From positions 62,001 through 126,000 of the forward strand of contig NZ_JAJAFR010000001.1 of assembly GCF_020734105.1 (NCBI RefSeq): DNA of 64,000 bases. The letters run 5' to 3'. This document shows, one piece after another, positions 27,504-37,980 of this stretch. A model generated the notes under the pieces. The model searched no databases and was not told where the DNA came from. It saw only the letters and a list, made by a program, of their open reading frames with translations. The first letter of the stretch is position 1, and each line of letters begins with the position of its first letter. The DNA comes from Alkalihalobacillus deserti (GTDB lineage: Bacteria; Bacillota; Bacilli; Bacillales; Bacillaceae_D). The position numbers and the translations under genes are program-made.

Positions 27504-27534
27504 AACCCCAACTTGAAAAAGAGTTGGGGTTTTT
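27504..27534 (+). terminator. Terminator after gpr
   Basis: AACCCCAACT / AGTTGGGGTT stem with a short loop and TTTTT tail. Confidence 0.92.
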
Positions 27535-27664
27535 GTCGTGGAATGGGTAGGCAAAGTTTAAGCATATTGGTTCTATTAGTCGCCATCTTTTCATAATAGT
27601 TGTTTAAAGGCTCCTTTAATTGCAGTACTGGACAAGTTAACACACGAGGAGAAGGGATGGGACC

Positions 27665-28837
27665 ATGAAAAGAAAACAAATGCGTAGCTTCACGGTTTCA
27701 ATAAATCGGACGAGCTTTAAACGACTAATTGTCATGACTATTATAGGAATGATGGCATTATTTATTTTTACGGGCATGTTAACATCTTTTGAACCTGGAT
27801 ATGGATTAGCCTCAAATCAAGTACATGAATGGGCAACAGGTGTAAAAGGAGAAGACTTTGTTCATGTGCTCGGAATGGAAAATAAATTTTTCACCCAAGT
27901 ATTACCAGAGGATAGCCGGCCCCCGAGTCTTTCGAATTTAGCCTTTGAAGTAGCAACAAGTATAAATCCAGATGATCCCAGAAGCTTACTTGGTCGTGAG
28001 TTACCGGGATTTGCCTTATTTGACGGGCAAATTATCGTTGCAGGGGATGGAATGGATTATACGACATTGCCAATTGAGTCATCTCCCCCCATGGATGTCA
28101 TTATGGCAGAGAGGGAAGCAACACAAGAAAGCTTAGCGAGATTAGAAGAATTAAAAAAAGAAGCAGTACAATCGCAAGGGACAACAGACGGACGAAAAGT
28201 AGTCCATATCATTCATTCTCATAATACAGAATCGTTCTTACCTGAGCTTGAGACAAATAAGCCAAACGAGGCTTTCCACAAGAAAATCAATATAACATTA
28301 GTTGGCGAGAAGTTATCACAAGAACTTGAAAAACGCGGAATTGGAGTTGAAGTAGAAGAACGGGATGTTCAAGCTGGTCTGGTTAATAAAGGATGGCAGT
28401 ACTCACAATCCTATGATGCTTCTCGTAATTATGTAAAAGAAGCAATTGCGAACAATGATGATTTGAAATTTTTCTTTGACTTACACAGAGATACTCTTCC
28501 TAAAGAGAGAACAACCGTAAAAATCAATGGAGTTGAATATGCTCGTACAGTATTTGTCATAGGTGGAAGGCATAGTCATCATGAACAAAATTTACAGTTA
28601 GCGAAACAACTTCATAATTTGCTTGAAGAAAAATATCCTGGATTAAGTCGTGGGGTTATTCTTAAAGATACACCTGGATCTAATGGGATTTATAATCAAG
28701 ATTTATCACCTAATTCAGTTCTAATTGAAATGGGTGGCCTTTACAACACACTTGATGAAACATATAAAACTACTGGTGCGATAGCGGAAGTATTTTCCGA
28801 ATACTACTTTGAAGCTGAAGCGGTAGACGCTGAATAA
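27665..28837 (+). CDS. spoIIP: Stage II sporulation protein P (peptidoglycan hydrolase)
   Basis: 390 residues with an N-terminal membrane anchor (about 20-42) and an extracytoplasmic amidase/endopeptidase domain. Family zinc-site motifs are present: HIIHSHNTESF, FFDLHRDTLP, FVIGGRHSHH and LIEMGG. With SpoIID and SpoIIM it strips septal peptidoglycan to drive engulfment in the mother cell. Sits directly upstream of yqxA with a 15-base gap, probably one transcript. Confidence 0.95.
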   Translation: MKRKQMRSFTVSINRTSFKRLIVMTIIGMMALFIFTGMLTSFEPGYGLASNQVHEWATGVKGEDFVHVLGMENKFFTQVLPEDSRPPSLSNLAFEVATSINPDDPRSLLGRELPGFALFDGQIIVAGDGMDYTTLPIESSPPMDVIMAEREATQESLARLEELKKEAVQSQGTTDGRKVVHIIHSHNTESFLPELETNKPNEAFHKKINITLVGEKLSQELEKRGIGVEVEERDVQAGLVNKGWQYSQSYDASRNYVKEAIANNDDLKFFFDLHRDTLPKERTTVKINGVEYARTVFVIGGRHSHHEQNLQLAKQLHNLLEEKYPGLSRGVILKDTPGSNGIYNQDLSPNSVLIEMGGLYNTLDETYKTTGAIAEVFSEYYFEAEAVDAE

Positions 28838-28852
28838 GGAGAGGGAGACCGC

Positions 28853-29215
28853 ATGAAAAAGCTAGTTGTAAGAATTTCTATTATTAGCTTGCTGCTATTA
28901 ATTGGTGCTTCGTTCGGGGTTCAAGTAATGAATGAAGAGCTTGGAATTTCGTGGCCAGTTCCCCTTATTGTTGAGGAAACAGAAAATAGTTCTAGTGCTG
29001 AAGACAAGGCAGTAGATAAATCAAAAATTGTCATTACATCCAAAATAGAACTTGCCGAGAAAAGTCAAAAGGTAGAAGAGGTAGGTCGATTTAATTTCTT
29101 TTCTGATATGGGAAGTTATCTTGCTGAGGGAATGAATTATGCTAGCCGAAGCTTACTGTCTCAAGTGATGTCATTTGTCAACAATGTTTTAAATGGAAAT
29201 GGGGGAGATAAATGA
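28853..29215 (+). CDS. yqxA: YqxA-family protein (DUF3679)
   Basis: 120 residues. Short basic N-terminus, one membrane segment (about 8-24), then a polar extracytoplasmic region ending in NFFSDMGSYLAEGMNYASRS and a hydrophobic C-terminal helix. Position after spoIIP is conserved in bacilli. Function unknown; sporulation role only by context. Confidence 0.82.
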   Translation: MKKLVVRISIISLLLLIGASFGVQVMNEELGISWPVPLIVEETENSSSAEDKAVDKSKIVITSKIELAEKSQKVEEVGRFNFFSDMGSYLAEGMNYASRSLLSQVMSFVNNVLNGNGGDK

Positions 29216-29223
29216 ATAACTAG

Positions 29224-29255
29224 AAAAAGGGGCCAAGTTAAAGGCCCCTTTTTTT
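29224..29255 (+). terminator. Terminator of spoIIP-yqxA
   Basis: AAAAAGGGGCC pairs with GGCCCCTTTTT; seven-T tail. Confidence 0.92.
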
Positions 29256-29265
29256 ATCGACAAAA

Positions 29266-29505
29266 TTAGACTGTTCCTGGAGTAGCCCAAGAAGCCCCAA
29301 TTATCACTAATAAGATGAAAAGGACAACGATTAAAGCAAATCCGCGGCCAGTTCCAAAACCAGCAGTTGGTGCTCCGTACCCAGCAACTGGTGCGCCGTA
29401 GCCATAGCCTGGTGCTACACAATCCGTACCATGTCCAGCACCGTAACCCGTATAACCTGTTTCAAATCCAGCTGCGCCAGTCATTGGTTCACCAAAATTA
29501 TACAT
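29266..29505 (-). CDS. YjcZ-type tiny membrane protein with a Gly/Tyr-rich extension
   Basis: 79 residues. The C-terminal helix [19 protein letters not shown] is the hallmark of the YjcZ family of tiny sporulation-associated membrane proteins. Those are commonly 30-50 residues; here it is preceded by about 50 residues rich in G, Y, A and T with repeated [12 protein letters not shown] units. ATG 29505 follows AAAGGTGG. It is convergent with yqxA and not found at this spot in B. subtilis. Confidence 0.8.
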   Translation of the reverse strand: MYNFGEPMTGAAGFETGYTGYGAGHGTDCVAPGYGYGAPVAGYGAPTAGFGTGRGFALIVVLFILLVIIGASWATPGTV

Positions 29506-29636
29506 TAAGAAAAACCACCTTTCAAAGAAGTTACTTTCACAGTATGCAATAGTTTTTTAAGTGGGATAGTAACTAGAGCCCAAATTATGATTGGCTAAGA
29601 AAAACGGTGAATACGACGATATGAAAAAGAGAGTTG

Positions 29637-29665
29637 TTGCTTGACTCCTGATCGATTGGTATAAT
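29637..29665 (+). promoter_or_regulatory. Sigma-A promoter of lepA
   Basis: TTGCTT (29637-29642), 17-base spacer, perfect TATAAT (29660-29665), 45 bases before the lepA start. Confidence 0.6.
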
Positions 29666-29709
29666 TAGAAATAGTGTACATTGTACGAGAATGTAGGAGT
29701 GATCATGTC

Positions 29710-31530
29710 ATGAACAAAGAACAAAGATTAGCGCGTCAGGCGAAGATCCGAAATTTTTCAATCATCGCTCATATTGACCACGGGAAATCCACACTTGCCG
29801 ATCGAATTTTAGAAAAGACAGGTGCCCTAACACAACGTGAAATGAAAGAACAAACGCTTGATGCAATGGATTTAGAGCGTGAGCGTGGAATTACGATTAA
29901 ACTAAATGCGGTTCAGCTTACTTATAAAGCGAAAGACGGCGAAGAATATATTTTCCATTTGATTGATACACCTGGGCATGTCGATTTTACGTACGAAGTT
30001 TCACGTAGTTTAGCAGCCTGTGAGGGGGCGCTATTAATCGTTGATGCTGCTCAAGGAATTGAAGCCCAGACTCTTGCTAATGTTTATTTAGCGTTAGATA
30101 ATGATTTGGAAATTTTACCTGTTATCAACAAAATTGATTTACCAAGTGCTGACCCTGAGCGTGTCAAGCAAGAAGTTGAAGAGGTTATCGGTTTAGACAC
30201 TTCTGATGCGGTTTTAGCGTCTGCGAAAAATGGAATTGGAATTGAAGATATTTTAGAACAAGTGGTCCAGAAAGTTCCTGCTCCAACTGGAGATTCTGAA
30301 GCACCTCTTAAAGCACTTATTTTTGATTCGCTTTATGATCCTTACCGTGGTGTTGTAGCATACATTCGGATCATGGAAGGTACGGTTAAGCCTGGACAAA
30401 AAATCAGAATGATGGCGACAGGGAAAGAATTTGAAGTGAATGAAATCGGTGTGTTTACTCCAAAGGCTGTAAAGCGTGATGAGTTAACTGTTGGTGACGT
30501 TGGATTCTTATCTGCTGCGATTAAAAATGTCGGAGATACAAGAGTCGGTGATACGATAACAAGTGCCGAAAATCTGGCTGACGAACCATTACCTGGTTAC
30601 CGCCGCATGAATCCAATGGTCTATTGTGGTTTGTATCCAGTAGATACAAATGAATACAATGATCTACGTGAAGCATTAGAACGTCTTGAGTTAAATGATG
30701 CATCATTACAGTATGAACCAGAGACGTCCCAAGCATTAGGATTTGGTTTCCGTTGTGGTTTCTTAGGACTGTTACACATGGAGATCATCCAAGAGCGAAT
30801 CGAGCGTGAATTTAATATTACACTTATTACAACGGCTCCAAGCGTTATTTATCAGGTAACAACGACAAGTGGTGAAGAAATAAAGATTGATAACCCAGCC
30901 AACATGCCTGATATCCAAAAAATTGACTCCGTTGAAGAGCCTTTCGTTAAGGCAAAGGTGATGGTACCTAACGATTACGTTGGGACTGTAATGGAACTTT
31001 GCCAAAAGAAACGTGGTAATTTTATAGATATGCAGTATCTTGATGACAATCGTGTCCAGATCGTTTATGAAATTCCACTTTCTGAGATTGTTTATGATTT
31101 CTTTGATCAATTAAAATCAAATACAAAGGGTTATGCTTCGTTTGATTATGAGTTAATTGGATATAAGCCATCAAGACTTGTTAAAATGGATATCCTCCTA
31201 AACGGTGAGACTGTTGATGCCTTGTCTGTCATTGTTCATAGAGATTTTGCTTATGAACGTGGCAAAATTATTGTTGAAAAGTTAAAGGAATTAATTCCTC
31301 GTCAGCAATTTGAAGTACCAATTCAAGCAAGTATTGGTCAAAAGATTATTGCCAGATCTACGATAAAAGCAATGCGCAAAAATGTTCTTGCTAAATGTTA
31401 CGGTGGGGATATATCACGTAAGCGTAAATTGCTTGAGAAACAAAAAGAAGGAAAAAAACGTATGAAATCCGTAGGGAACGTAGAAGTACCTCAAGAAGCC
31501 TTTATGGCCGTTTTACGGATGGACGATTAA
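29710..31530 (+). CDS. lepA: Elongation factor 4 (LepA)
   Basis: 606 residues. Translation GTPase with P-loop AHIDHGKST (near residue 20), switch [10 protein letters not shown] and NKIDLPSA, followed by the EF-G-like domains and the LepA-specific C-terminus with [20 protein letters not shown]. Start ATG 29710 follows TAGGAGTG; the frame is open for 12 further upstream codons without a site. Very close to the B. subtilis protein. Confidence 0.97.
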   Translation: MNKEQRLARQAKIRNFSIIAHIDHGKSTLADRILEKTGALTQREMKEQTLDAMDLERERGITIKLNAVQLTYKAKDGEEYIFHLIDTPGHVDFTYEVSRSLAACEGALLIVDAAQGIEAQTLANVYLALDNDLEILPVINKIDLPSADPERVKQEVEEVIGLDTSDAVLASAKNGIGIEDILEQVVQKVPAPTGDSEAPLKALIFDSLYDPYRGVVAYIRIMEGTVKPGQKIRMMATGKEFEVNEIGVFTPKAVKRDELTVGDVGFLSAAIKNVGDTRVGDTITSAENLADEPLPGYRRMNPMVYCGLYPVDTNEYNDLREALERLELNDASLQYEPETSQALGFGFRCGFLGLLHMEIIQERIEREFNITLITTAPSVIYQVTTTSGEEIKIDNPANMPDIQKIDSVEEPFVKAKVMVPNDYVGTVMELCQKKRGNFIDMQYLDDNRVQIVYEIPLSEIVYDFFDQLKSNTKGYASFDYELIGYKPSRLVKMDILLNGETVDALSVIVHRDFAYERGKIIVEKLKELIPRQQFEVPIQASIGQKIIARSTIKAMRKNVLAKCYGGDISRKRKLLEKQKEGKKRMKSVGNVEVPQEAFMAVLRMDD

Positions 31531-31540
31531 TGTTGACATC

Positions 31541-31567
31541 AACCGCAGGATTGCTCCTGCGGTTTTG
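31541..31567 (+). terminator. Terminator after lepA
   Basis: AACCGCAGGA / TCCTGCGGTT ten-base stem with a four-base loop, followed by TTGG; the T-run is short, so termination may be partial. Confidence 0.7.
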
Positions 31568-31686
31568 GTTGTTAAATGGTCGCCCAATGGCTAATATAAC
31601 CTTTGGATTAACTTCTTAACATGAGTGATTAAATCTAATGTCGGTGACTAGGCAAGAATGAGTTCTCTAGAAAGGAGAAGATGCAA

Positions 31687-32832
31687 ATGGTCAAAGCTGC
31701 TTACGTACATATTCCATTTTGTGAACACATTTGTCACTACTGCGATTTTAATAAGGTTTTTTTGAAAAATCAGCCAGTCGACAAATATATTTCTTCATTA
31801 CTTGTAGAGATGGAAAGAACGATGAAGAAACACCCAACAACAGCTTTAAAAACCGTTTATATTGGTGGTGGAACACCTACAGCGCTAACTTCTGATCAAT
31901 TGAATACTCTTCTAAGAGGGATGAAGGAAGTTCTTCCATTAAACGATTTGGAAGAGTACACAATTGAAGTGAATCCAGATAGTATTGAAGAAGATAAATT
32001 AAGTGTATTAAAAAATAACGGAATTAACCGTTTAAGTATGGGGGTCCAAACGTTTAAAGAAACTCTCTTAAAGGAAATAGGAAGAACTCACTCCAAAGCG
32101 AGTGTAGTGGACGCTATTAAAAGAAGTAGAGAAGCAGGGTTTCAAAATATTTCATTAGATTTGATGTTTGGCTTACCGAGCCAAAAGCCTGCTGACTTTC
32201 AAGAGACTATTCATGAAGCGATGGCTTTAGGAGTTGAACATTTATCGGCATACTCTTTGAAGGTAGAGGAGAAGACGGTCTTTTACATTCGTCAGCGACA
32301 AGGCAAATTGACTTTGCCGCCCGAGGAAGATGAAATCAAGATGTATGAACAATTACTAGTTGAAACACAAAAAGAAGGGTATCAGCAGTATGAAATTAGT
32401 AATTTTGCAAAAGCCGGTTATGAAAGTAAACATAACCTTGTTTATTGGAATAATGAAGAATATTATGGTTTTGGTGCAGGGGCCCATGGCTATGTGAATC
32501 AAGTCCGATATCAAAATCATGGACCACTTCCCAAGTATTTAAAAGCTATAGAAGCAGGCCTTCCTCCTGTATTGGCTGAACATCAGGTTTCTCCTGTCGA
32601 ACGAATTGAAGAAGCTATGTTTATGGGATTGCGGAAGAGAAGAGGGGTTAATAAAGAAGAGTTTAAACATTTATATGGACGGTCCCTTGATGAATGTTTT
32701 AGTAAGCAAATAGAATTGCTTAAAAAAAGAGGCTTATTAACTTCAAATGAACAATCTATTAAATTAACAGAAGAGGGTTTACTACTAAGTAATGAAGTAT
32801 TCGAGCAATTTATAGCTGTATTAGATCATTAA
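31687..32832 (+). CDS. hemW: Radical SAM heme chaperone HemW (HemN-like)
   Basis: 381 residues. The radical SAM cluster cysteines are Cys12, Cys16 and Cys19 (CEHICHYC), and GGGTPTAL follows. The heme-binding HNLVYW motif typical of HemW rather than true coproporphyrinogen oxidase HemN is present near residue 257. It may deliver heme to membrane proteins (family knowledge). ATG 31687 is nine bases after AAGGAG; ATG 31681 is also possible. Confidence 0.92.
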   Translation: MVKAAYVHIPFCEHICHYCDFNKVFLKNQPVDKYISSLLVEMERTMKKHPTTALKTVYIGGGTPTALTSDQLNTLLRGMKEVLPLNDLEEYTIEVNPDSIEEDKLSVLKNNGINRLSMGVQTFKETLLKEIGRTHSKASVVDAIKRSREAGFQNISLDLMFGLPSQKPADFQETIHEAMALGVEHLSAYSLKVEEKTVFYIRQRQGKLTLPPEEDEIKMYEQLLVETQKEGYQQYEISNFAKAGYESKHNLVYWNNEEYYGFGAGAHGYVNQVRYQNHGPLPKYLKAIEAGLPPVLAEHQVSPVERIEEAMFMGLRKRRGVNKEEFKHLYGRSLDECFSKQIELLKKRGLLTSNEQSIKLTEEGLLLSNEVFEQFIAVLDH

Positions 32833-32899
32833 GTAGGGGGTCAATTGTTCAGAAGCAGAAGATTTGCTCTATTTTTCTAAGATAAATAAGGTTTATTTG

Positions 32900-32928
32900 T
32901 TGACAAAGTGCTTCCTTTTTGATAATTT
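32900..32928 (+). promoter_or_regulatory. Sigma-A promoter of the hrcA-dnaK operon
   Basis: TTGACA at 32900-32905 with a TAATTT/GATAAT -10 near 32921-32928, ten bases before the CIRCE element. Confidence 0.55.
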
Positions 32929-32938
32929 ATCATTAGAT

Positions 32939-32965
32939 TTAGCACTCGAATGTAGTGAGTGCTAA
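32939..32965 (+). promoter_or_regulatory. CIRCE operator (HrcA binding site)
   Basis: TTAGCACTC, nine-base spacer, GAGTGCTAA: a perfect match to the CIRCE consensus, immediately upstream of hrcA. HrcA binding here represses the operon in the absence of heat stress. Confidence 0.98.
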
Positions 32966-32981
32966 CAGAGGAGATGAAGGG

Positions 32982-34013
32982 ATGTTGACAGATAGACAAT
33001 TGTTGATTTTGCATGCCATTGTTGATGATTATATCCGTTCTGCAGAGCCAGTTGGCTCGAGAAGCATCTCCAAAAGAGAGGATATTACATTTAGTCCAGC
33101 TACCATTCGTAATGATATGGCAGATTTAGAGGAGTTAGGTTTTTTAGAGAAACCACATAGTTCAGCCGGGAGAATTCCTTCTCAAAGGGGATATCGTTAT
33201 TATGTAGACAATCTTCTGATGCCTCATCATTTAACCGTCGATGAAGAGTTAGATATTCGCTCGATCTTTTCAGAACGAATACGAGAAGTAGAAGAAGTGA
33301 TTCAACATTCTGCGCGTGTGTTATCCAATATGACAAGTTATATCTCTCTTGTCTTAGGTCCAGAGATATTTGAAGCTACATTAAGAAATATTCAAATTAT
33401 TCCATTAGCTAAGGGTTCGGCTATTTTAATTCTTGTAACAGATACAGGACATGTTGAGAATCAAACAATCGCTGTACCAGATAAGATAGAAGCTTTTGAT
33501 TTAGAACGTACTGTCAATATCCTTAATGAACGTTTAATGGGTGTGCCTCTATATAAGCTCAGAGAGAAATTGCAGTCTGAGGTAAGAGATGTTTTGCGTA
33601 GCCATGTTCAAAACTATGATCACGTATTAAGTATGCTTGGATCATCCTTAGAAATAGATAAAGCAGAAAAAGTGTTTTATAGTGGGAAAACAAACATTTT
33701 GACGCAACCTGAATTCCGTGATGTTGAAAAAGTGCGAATGTTACTGAATATGCTTGATGAAGATGAAACGATGCACCAGATTTTACGTGTGCCGACAACA
33801 GGAATTCAAGTGAAAATAGGACAGGAAAATAATTTAGAAGCCTTTGATAACTGTAGTTTAATAACCGCGTCATATTCGATAGCGGGAAAACACATGGGAA
33901 CAATTGGAATCCTTGGTCCAACTAGAATGGAGTATCGAAGAGTGATCGGAGTTGTCGATACACTTTCAAAGGATTTAACAAAGCTGTTGACAAACTTGTA
34001 TCAACAAGGCTAG
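32982..34013 (+). CDS. hrcA: Heat-inducible transcription repressor HrcA
   Basis: 343 residues. N-terminal winged helix MLTDRQLLILHAIVDDYIRS with SPATIRNDMADLEELGFLEKPHSSAGRIPS, then the GAF-like dimerisation core. It binds CIRCE with GroEL-dependent activity. I start at ATG 32982 after GAGGAG; an in-frame GTG at 32955 lies within the CIRCE itself. Confidence 0.97.
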   Translation: MLTDRQLLILHAIVDDYIRSAEPVGSRSISKREDITFSPATIRNDMADLEELGFLEKPHSSAGRIPSQRGYRYYVDNLLMPHHLTVDEELDIRSIFSERIREVEEVIQHSARVLSNMTSYISLVLGPEIFEATLRNIQIIPLAKGSAILILVTDTGHVENQTIAVPDKIEAFDLERTVNILNERLMGVPLYKLREKLQSEVRDVLRSHVQNYDHVLSMLGSSLEIDKAEKVFYSGKTNILTQPEFRDVEKVRMLLNMLDEDETMHQILRVPTTGIQVKIGQENNLEAFDNCSLITASYSIAGKHMGTIGILGPTRMEYRRVIGVVDTLSKDLTKLLTNLYQQG

Positions 34014-34025
34014 AAATGGTAATAT

Positions 34026-34060
34026 TGACAATTAGTTGTGGTATTCTTAACTAATTGTCA
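34026..34060 (+). repeat. Perfect inverted repeat between hrcA and grpE
   Basis: TGACAATTAGTT (34026-34037) and its exact complement (34049-34060) with an 11-base loop. There is no T-run after it, so it is not a standard terminator; it could be an RNA processing or stability element. Confidence 0.7.
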
Positions 34061-34102
34061 TACTACATAGAATTAAATTAATTTTACTAGGAGGTGAATG
34101 AG

Positions 34103-34651
34103 TTGACAGAAAAAGAAACACAAACAGTGGAAGAAGAAACAGTTGAATCCGAAGAACTTGAAACAGAAGTAAACGGTGAAGGTGAAGAAAAAGTGATAGA
34201 AATCACTGAAGAAGAAAATTCACAAGCTGAAATCGCTGAACTCAATAACCGAATCCTACGTATTCAAGCTGATTATGATAATTTCCGTCGGCGTTCTCGT
34301 GAGGAGAAAGAAGCGGCTGCGAAATATAGATCACAAACCGTCATTGAAGCGCTTCTTCCTGTAATTGATAATTTTGAGCGTGCGCTACTTGTAAAACCGG
34401 AAGCTGAAGAAGCTAAATCCCTTTTACAAGGGATGGAAATGGTTTATCGTCAATTTCAAGATACTTTGAAAAATGAAGGAATCGAAGTGATTGATACAGT
34501 AGGTCAAATGTTTGATCCTCACTTGCACCAAGCTGTTATGCAAGTTGAAGAAGAGGGGTTTGAATCAAACCAGATTGTTGAAGAATTACAAAAGGGTTAT
34601 AAATTAAAGGATCGCGTTCTAAGACCTTCTATGGTCAAGGTTAACGCGTAA
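34103..34651 (+). CDS. grpE: Nucleotide exchange factor GrpE
   Basis: 182 residues. Acidic disordered N-terminus, long coiled coil (about 45-85) with [15 protein letters not shown], and a beta domain ending [15 protein letters not shown]. Releases ADP from DnaK. Start is TTG 34103, eight bases after AGGAGG; the GTG at 34094 overlaps the site itself. Confidence 0.95.
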   Translation: MTEKETQTVEEETVESEELETEVNGEGEEKVIEITEEENSQAEIAELNNRILRIQADYDNFRRRSREEKEAAAKYRSQTVIEALLPVIDNFERALLVKPEAEEAKSLLQGMEMVYRQFQDTLKNEGIEVIDTVGQMFDPHLHQAVMQVEEEGFESNQIVEELQKGYKLKDRVLRPSMVKVNA

Positions 34652-34805
34652 TCCTTACATATAAGAGGATAAGAAAAGGCCGATTTTACCTTTTTGTTAA
34701 TACTCTAAAGCAATGAGCGGATTCATTGCAACATCCCTTACAGAACATGAATATACAGAGTATTAGAATATTAGAAAGCTAAATGCTGAAATGGAGGAAG
34801 AAATC

Positions 34806-36638
34806 ATGAGTAAAATCATTGGTATTGATTTAGGTACAACAAATTCTTGTGTCGCGGTTATGGAAGGTGGAGAAGCTACAGTTATCCCAAATCCAGAAGG
34901 AAACCGTACAACGCCATCTGTTGTTGCATTTAAAGATGGTGAGCGTCTAGTTGGGGAAGTTGGAAAGCGTCAAGCGATCACTAATCCAAATACAGTCATT
35001 TCTATTAAGCGTCATATGGGAACAGATCATAAAGAAACTATTGAGGGAACAGATTATACACCTCAAGAAATTTCAGCGATCATCCTACAAAAGTTGAAGT
35101 CAGATGCTGAAGCATATTTAGGAGAAAAGGTGACGAAAGCAGTCATCACAGTTCCAGCTTATTTCAATGATTCACAGCGCCAAGCAACTAAAGATGCTGG
35201 GAAAATTGCGGGTCTTGAAGTAGAGCGTATTGTCAATGAACCAACTGCTGCTGCTCTTGCTTATGGATTAGAAAAAGAAGAAGATCAAACGATACTTGTT
35301 TATGACCTTGGAGGCGGTACGTTTGACGTATCTATCCTTGAACTTGGAGAAGGTTTCTTCGAAGTAAAAGCAACTTCGGGTGATAATAAACTTGGTGGAG
35401 ACGATTTTGACCAAGTCATTATTGATTACCTTGTTGAGCAATTCAAAAAAGACAACGGTATTGACCTTTCACAAGATAAGATGGCTATGCAACGCTTGAA
35501 AGATGCAGCAGAAAAAGCGAAGAAGGATTTATCGGGAGTGACTCAAACTCAAATTTCACTTCCTTTTATTACAGCAGACGCTACTGGTCCTAAGCATTTA
35601 GAAGTAAGCATGAGCCGTGCAAAGTTTGAAGAGCTCTCTTCTGATCTAGTTGAGCGCACACTTGAGCCAACGCGTCGTGCTCTTTCTGATTCAGGACTTT
35701 CTGCTAGTGAAATTGACAGAGTCGTTCTTGTTGGTGGTTCAACTCGTATTCCAGCCGTTCAAGAGGCGATTAAAAAGTTAACAGGTAAAGACCCGCATAA
35801 AGGGGTAAATCCAGATGAAGTTGTTGCACTTGGTGCTGCAGTTCAAGCAGGTGTACTTACTGGAGATGTTAAAGACGTTGTTCTTCTAGATGTAACACCA
35901 TTATCACTTGGTATTGAAACAATGGGTGGTGTATTCACAAAGCTAATCGAACGTAATACTACTATTCCGACATCTAAATCACAAGTATTCTCTACAGCTG
36001 CTGATAGTCAACCATCTGTTGATATTCATGTGCTTCAAGGTGAGCGTGAAATGGCAGCTTACAATAAAACACTTGGACGTTTCCAATTGACTGATCTTCC
36101 ACCAGCACCACGTGGCGTTCCTCAGATTGAAGTATCTTTTGATATTGATGCGAACGGTATTGTTAATGTTAAGGCGAAAGATCTTGGAACAAACAAAGAG
36201 CAATCAATTACGATTACATCTTCTTCAGGTCTTTCAGATGAAGAAGTCGAAAAGATGGTAAAAGATGCTGAAGCAAACGCAGAAGAAGATAAGAAGCGTC
36301 GTGAGGAAGTAGAACTTCGCAACGAAGCCGATCAACTTGTTTTCCAAACGGAAAAAACCATTAAAGACCTTGGTGAAGGTGTAGAGCAAGAGGAAAAAGA
36401 CAAAGCTGAAGCTGCAAAAGATAAATTAAAGCAAGCAATTGAATCTAATAACATTGACGAGATTCGTACGGCGAAAGATGAGCTTCAAGAAATCGTCATG
36501 GCATTAACGACGAAAATGTATGAGCAAGCTGCTCAAGCTGCACAAGGTGCTGAAGGCGGAGACGCTGGTGCAACAAATGCAGATGAAAATGTGGTAGATG
36601 CTGATTATGAAGAAGTAAAAGAAGAAGAAAAGAAATAA
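34806..36638 (+). CDS. dnaK: Chaperone DnaK (Hsp70)
   Basis: 610 residues. ATPase domain beginning [20 protein letters not shown], phosphate loops [13 protein letters not shown] and [10 protein letters not shown], interdomain linker [12 protein letters not shown], substrate domain, and an acidic G/A-rich tail. It lacks the 20-odd-residue insertion of Gram-negative DnaK, as in other Firmicutes. ATG 34806 follows GGAGG. Confidence 0.98.
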   Translation: MSKIIGIDLGTTNSCVAVMEGGEATVIPNPEGNRTTPSVVAFKDGERLVGEVGKRQAITNPNTVISIKRHMGTDHKETIEGTDYTPQEISAIILQKLKSDAEAYLGEKVTKAVITVPAYFNDSQRQATKDAGKIAGLEVERIVNEPTAAALAYGLEKEEDQTILVYDLGGGTFDVSILELGEGFFEVKATSGDNKLGGDDFDQVIIDYLVEQFKKDNGIDLSQDKMAMQRLKDAAEKAKKDLSGVTQTQISLPFITADATGPKHLEVSMSRAKFEELSSDLVERTLEPTRRALSDSGLSASEIDRVVLVGGSTRIPAVQEAIKKLTGKDPHKGVNPDEVVALGAAVQAGVLTGDVKDVVLLDVTPLSLGIETMGGVFTKLIERNTTIPTSKSQVFSTAADSQPSVDIHVLQGEREMAAYNKTLGRFQLTDLPPAPRGVPQIEVSFDIDANGIVNVKAKDLGTNKEQSITITSSSGLSDEEVEKMVKDAEANAEEDKKRREEVELRNEADQLVFQTEKTIKDLGEGVEQEEKDKAEAAKDKLKQAIESNNIDEIRTAKDELQEIVMALTTKMYEQAAQAAQGAEGGDAGATNADENVVDADYEEVKEEEKK

Positions 36639-36693
36639 GTGTTCGATCGATTGATTGGGCAGCGTCAATATTAACAGATTGACAAACCTGTAG

Positions 36694-36729
36694 AAAAGTC
36701 AAAGTCAGCGTATATGACTTTGACTTTTT
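36694..36729 (+). terminator. Strong terminator between dnaK and dnaJ
   Basis: AAAAGTCAAAGTCA pairs perfectly with TGACTTTGACTTTT around a seven-base loop and runs into T's. Confidence 0.85.
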
Positions 36730-36840
36730 CTTCGAGTGTATACCAAAAAGAGGATAACGGTTCTTCTCACCTATGTCTTGCAGATTTAGACAGAATGATG
36801 ATAAGATGAACGTTATGGAACTTAATCGGGAGTGGATGAC

Positions 36841-37953
36841 ATGAGTAAAAGAGATTACTATGAAGTCCTTGGTGTCGATAAGAATGCTTCTGTTGATGAA
36901 GTGAAAAAAGCGTACCGTAAATTAGCACGCAAATATCACCCAGATGTCAACAAGGAAGCAGATGCTACGGATAAATTTAAAGAAGTAAAAGATGCATATG
37001 ATACATTAAGTGATCCCCAGAAAAAATCGCACTATGATCAATTTGGTCATACTGATCCTAATCAAGGATTCGGCGGCGGCTCTGGAGACTTTGGTGGAGG
37101 ATTTGGAGATATTTTTGATATGTTCTTTGGTGGAGGAGGGCGTAGAAATCCGAACGCTCCACGTCAAGGCGCTGATCTTCAATACACGATGACACTTCAA
37201 TTTAAAGAGGCCGTATTTGGTAAGGATACGGAAATTGAAATTCCACGCGAGGAAACGTGTCAAACATGTACAGGTTCAGGCGCAAAGCCCGGAACTAAAC
37301 CAGAAACATGCTCACACTGTGGTGGAGCTGGTCAATTAAACGTTGAACAAAACACACCATTCGGACGTGTTGTCAATCGTCGTGTCTGTCACCATTGTGA
37401 CGGCACTGGTAAGTTCATTAAATCTAAATGTACAACTTGTGGTGGTAAAGGCAAAGTACGTAAACGTAAAAAAATTAGCGTGAAAGTTCCTGCAGGTATT
37501 GATCATGGGCAGCAATTACGCGTATCGGGTCAAGGAGAAGCAGGTGTCAATGGTGGTCCAGCTGGTGACTTATATGTAGTCTTTAATGTGAAGCCACATG
37601 AGTTCTTTGAGCGTGATGGTGATGACATTTATTGTGAAATGCCGTTAACATTTGCTCAGGTTGCACTTGGAGATGAAATCGAAGTACCAACTTTAAATGG
37701 AAAAGTAAAATTGAAAATTCCTGCTGGTACGCAAACAGGAACTAATTTCCGTCTACGTGGTAAAGGTGTTCCGAATGTTCATGGACGTGGTCAAGGAGAT
37801 CAACATGTTAAAGTTCGTGTGATCACGCCTAAGAATTTAACTGAAAAAGAGAAAGAGATGATTCGTGAATTTTCCCAAATGTCTGGAGGACAACCAGATG
37901 AACAAAGTGATGGTTTTTTTGCAAAAGTAAGACGCGCCTTTAAAGGAGAATAG
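36841..37953 (+). CDS. dnaJ: Co-chaperone DnaJ (Hsp40)
   Basis: 370 residues. J-domain with HPD ([10 protein letters not shown]), G/F-rich linker (about 75-105), zinc centre with four CxxCxGxG repeats ([32 protein letters not shown]), and C-terminal substrate domains. Starts at ATG 36841 after GGAG. Possible own promoter TTGCAG/TAAGAT near 36778-36807. Confidence 0.97.
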   Translation: MSKRDYYEVLGVDKNASVDEVKKAYRKLARKYHPDVNKEADATDKFKEVKDAYDTLSDPQKKSHYDQFGHTDPNQGFGGGSGDFGGGFGDIFDMFFGGGGRRNPNAPRQGADLQYTMTLQFKEAVFGKDTEIEIPREETCQTCTGSGAKPGTKPETCSHCGGAGQLNVEQNTPFGRVVNRRVCHHCDGTGKFIKSKCTTCGGKGKVRKRKKISVKVPAGIDHGQQLRVSGQGEAGVNGGPAGDLYVVFNVKPHEFFERDGDDIYCEMPLTFAQVALGDEIEVPTLNGKVKLKIPAGTQTGTNFRLRGKGVPNVHGRGQGDQHVKVRVITPKNLTEKEKEMIREFSQMSGGQPDEQSDGFFAKVRRAFKGE

Positions 37954-37980
37954 CAATTAAGGATGGAGTTGGAGATTATG

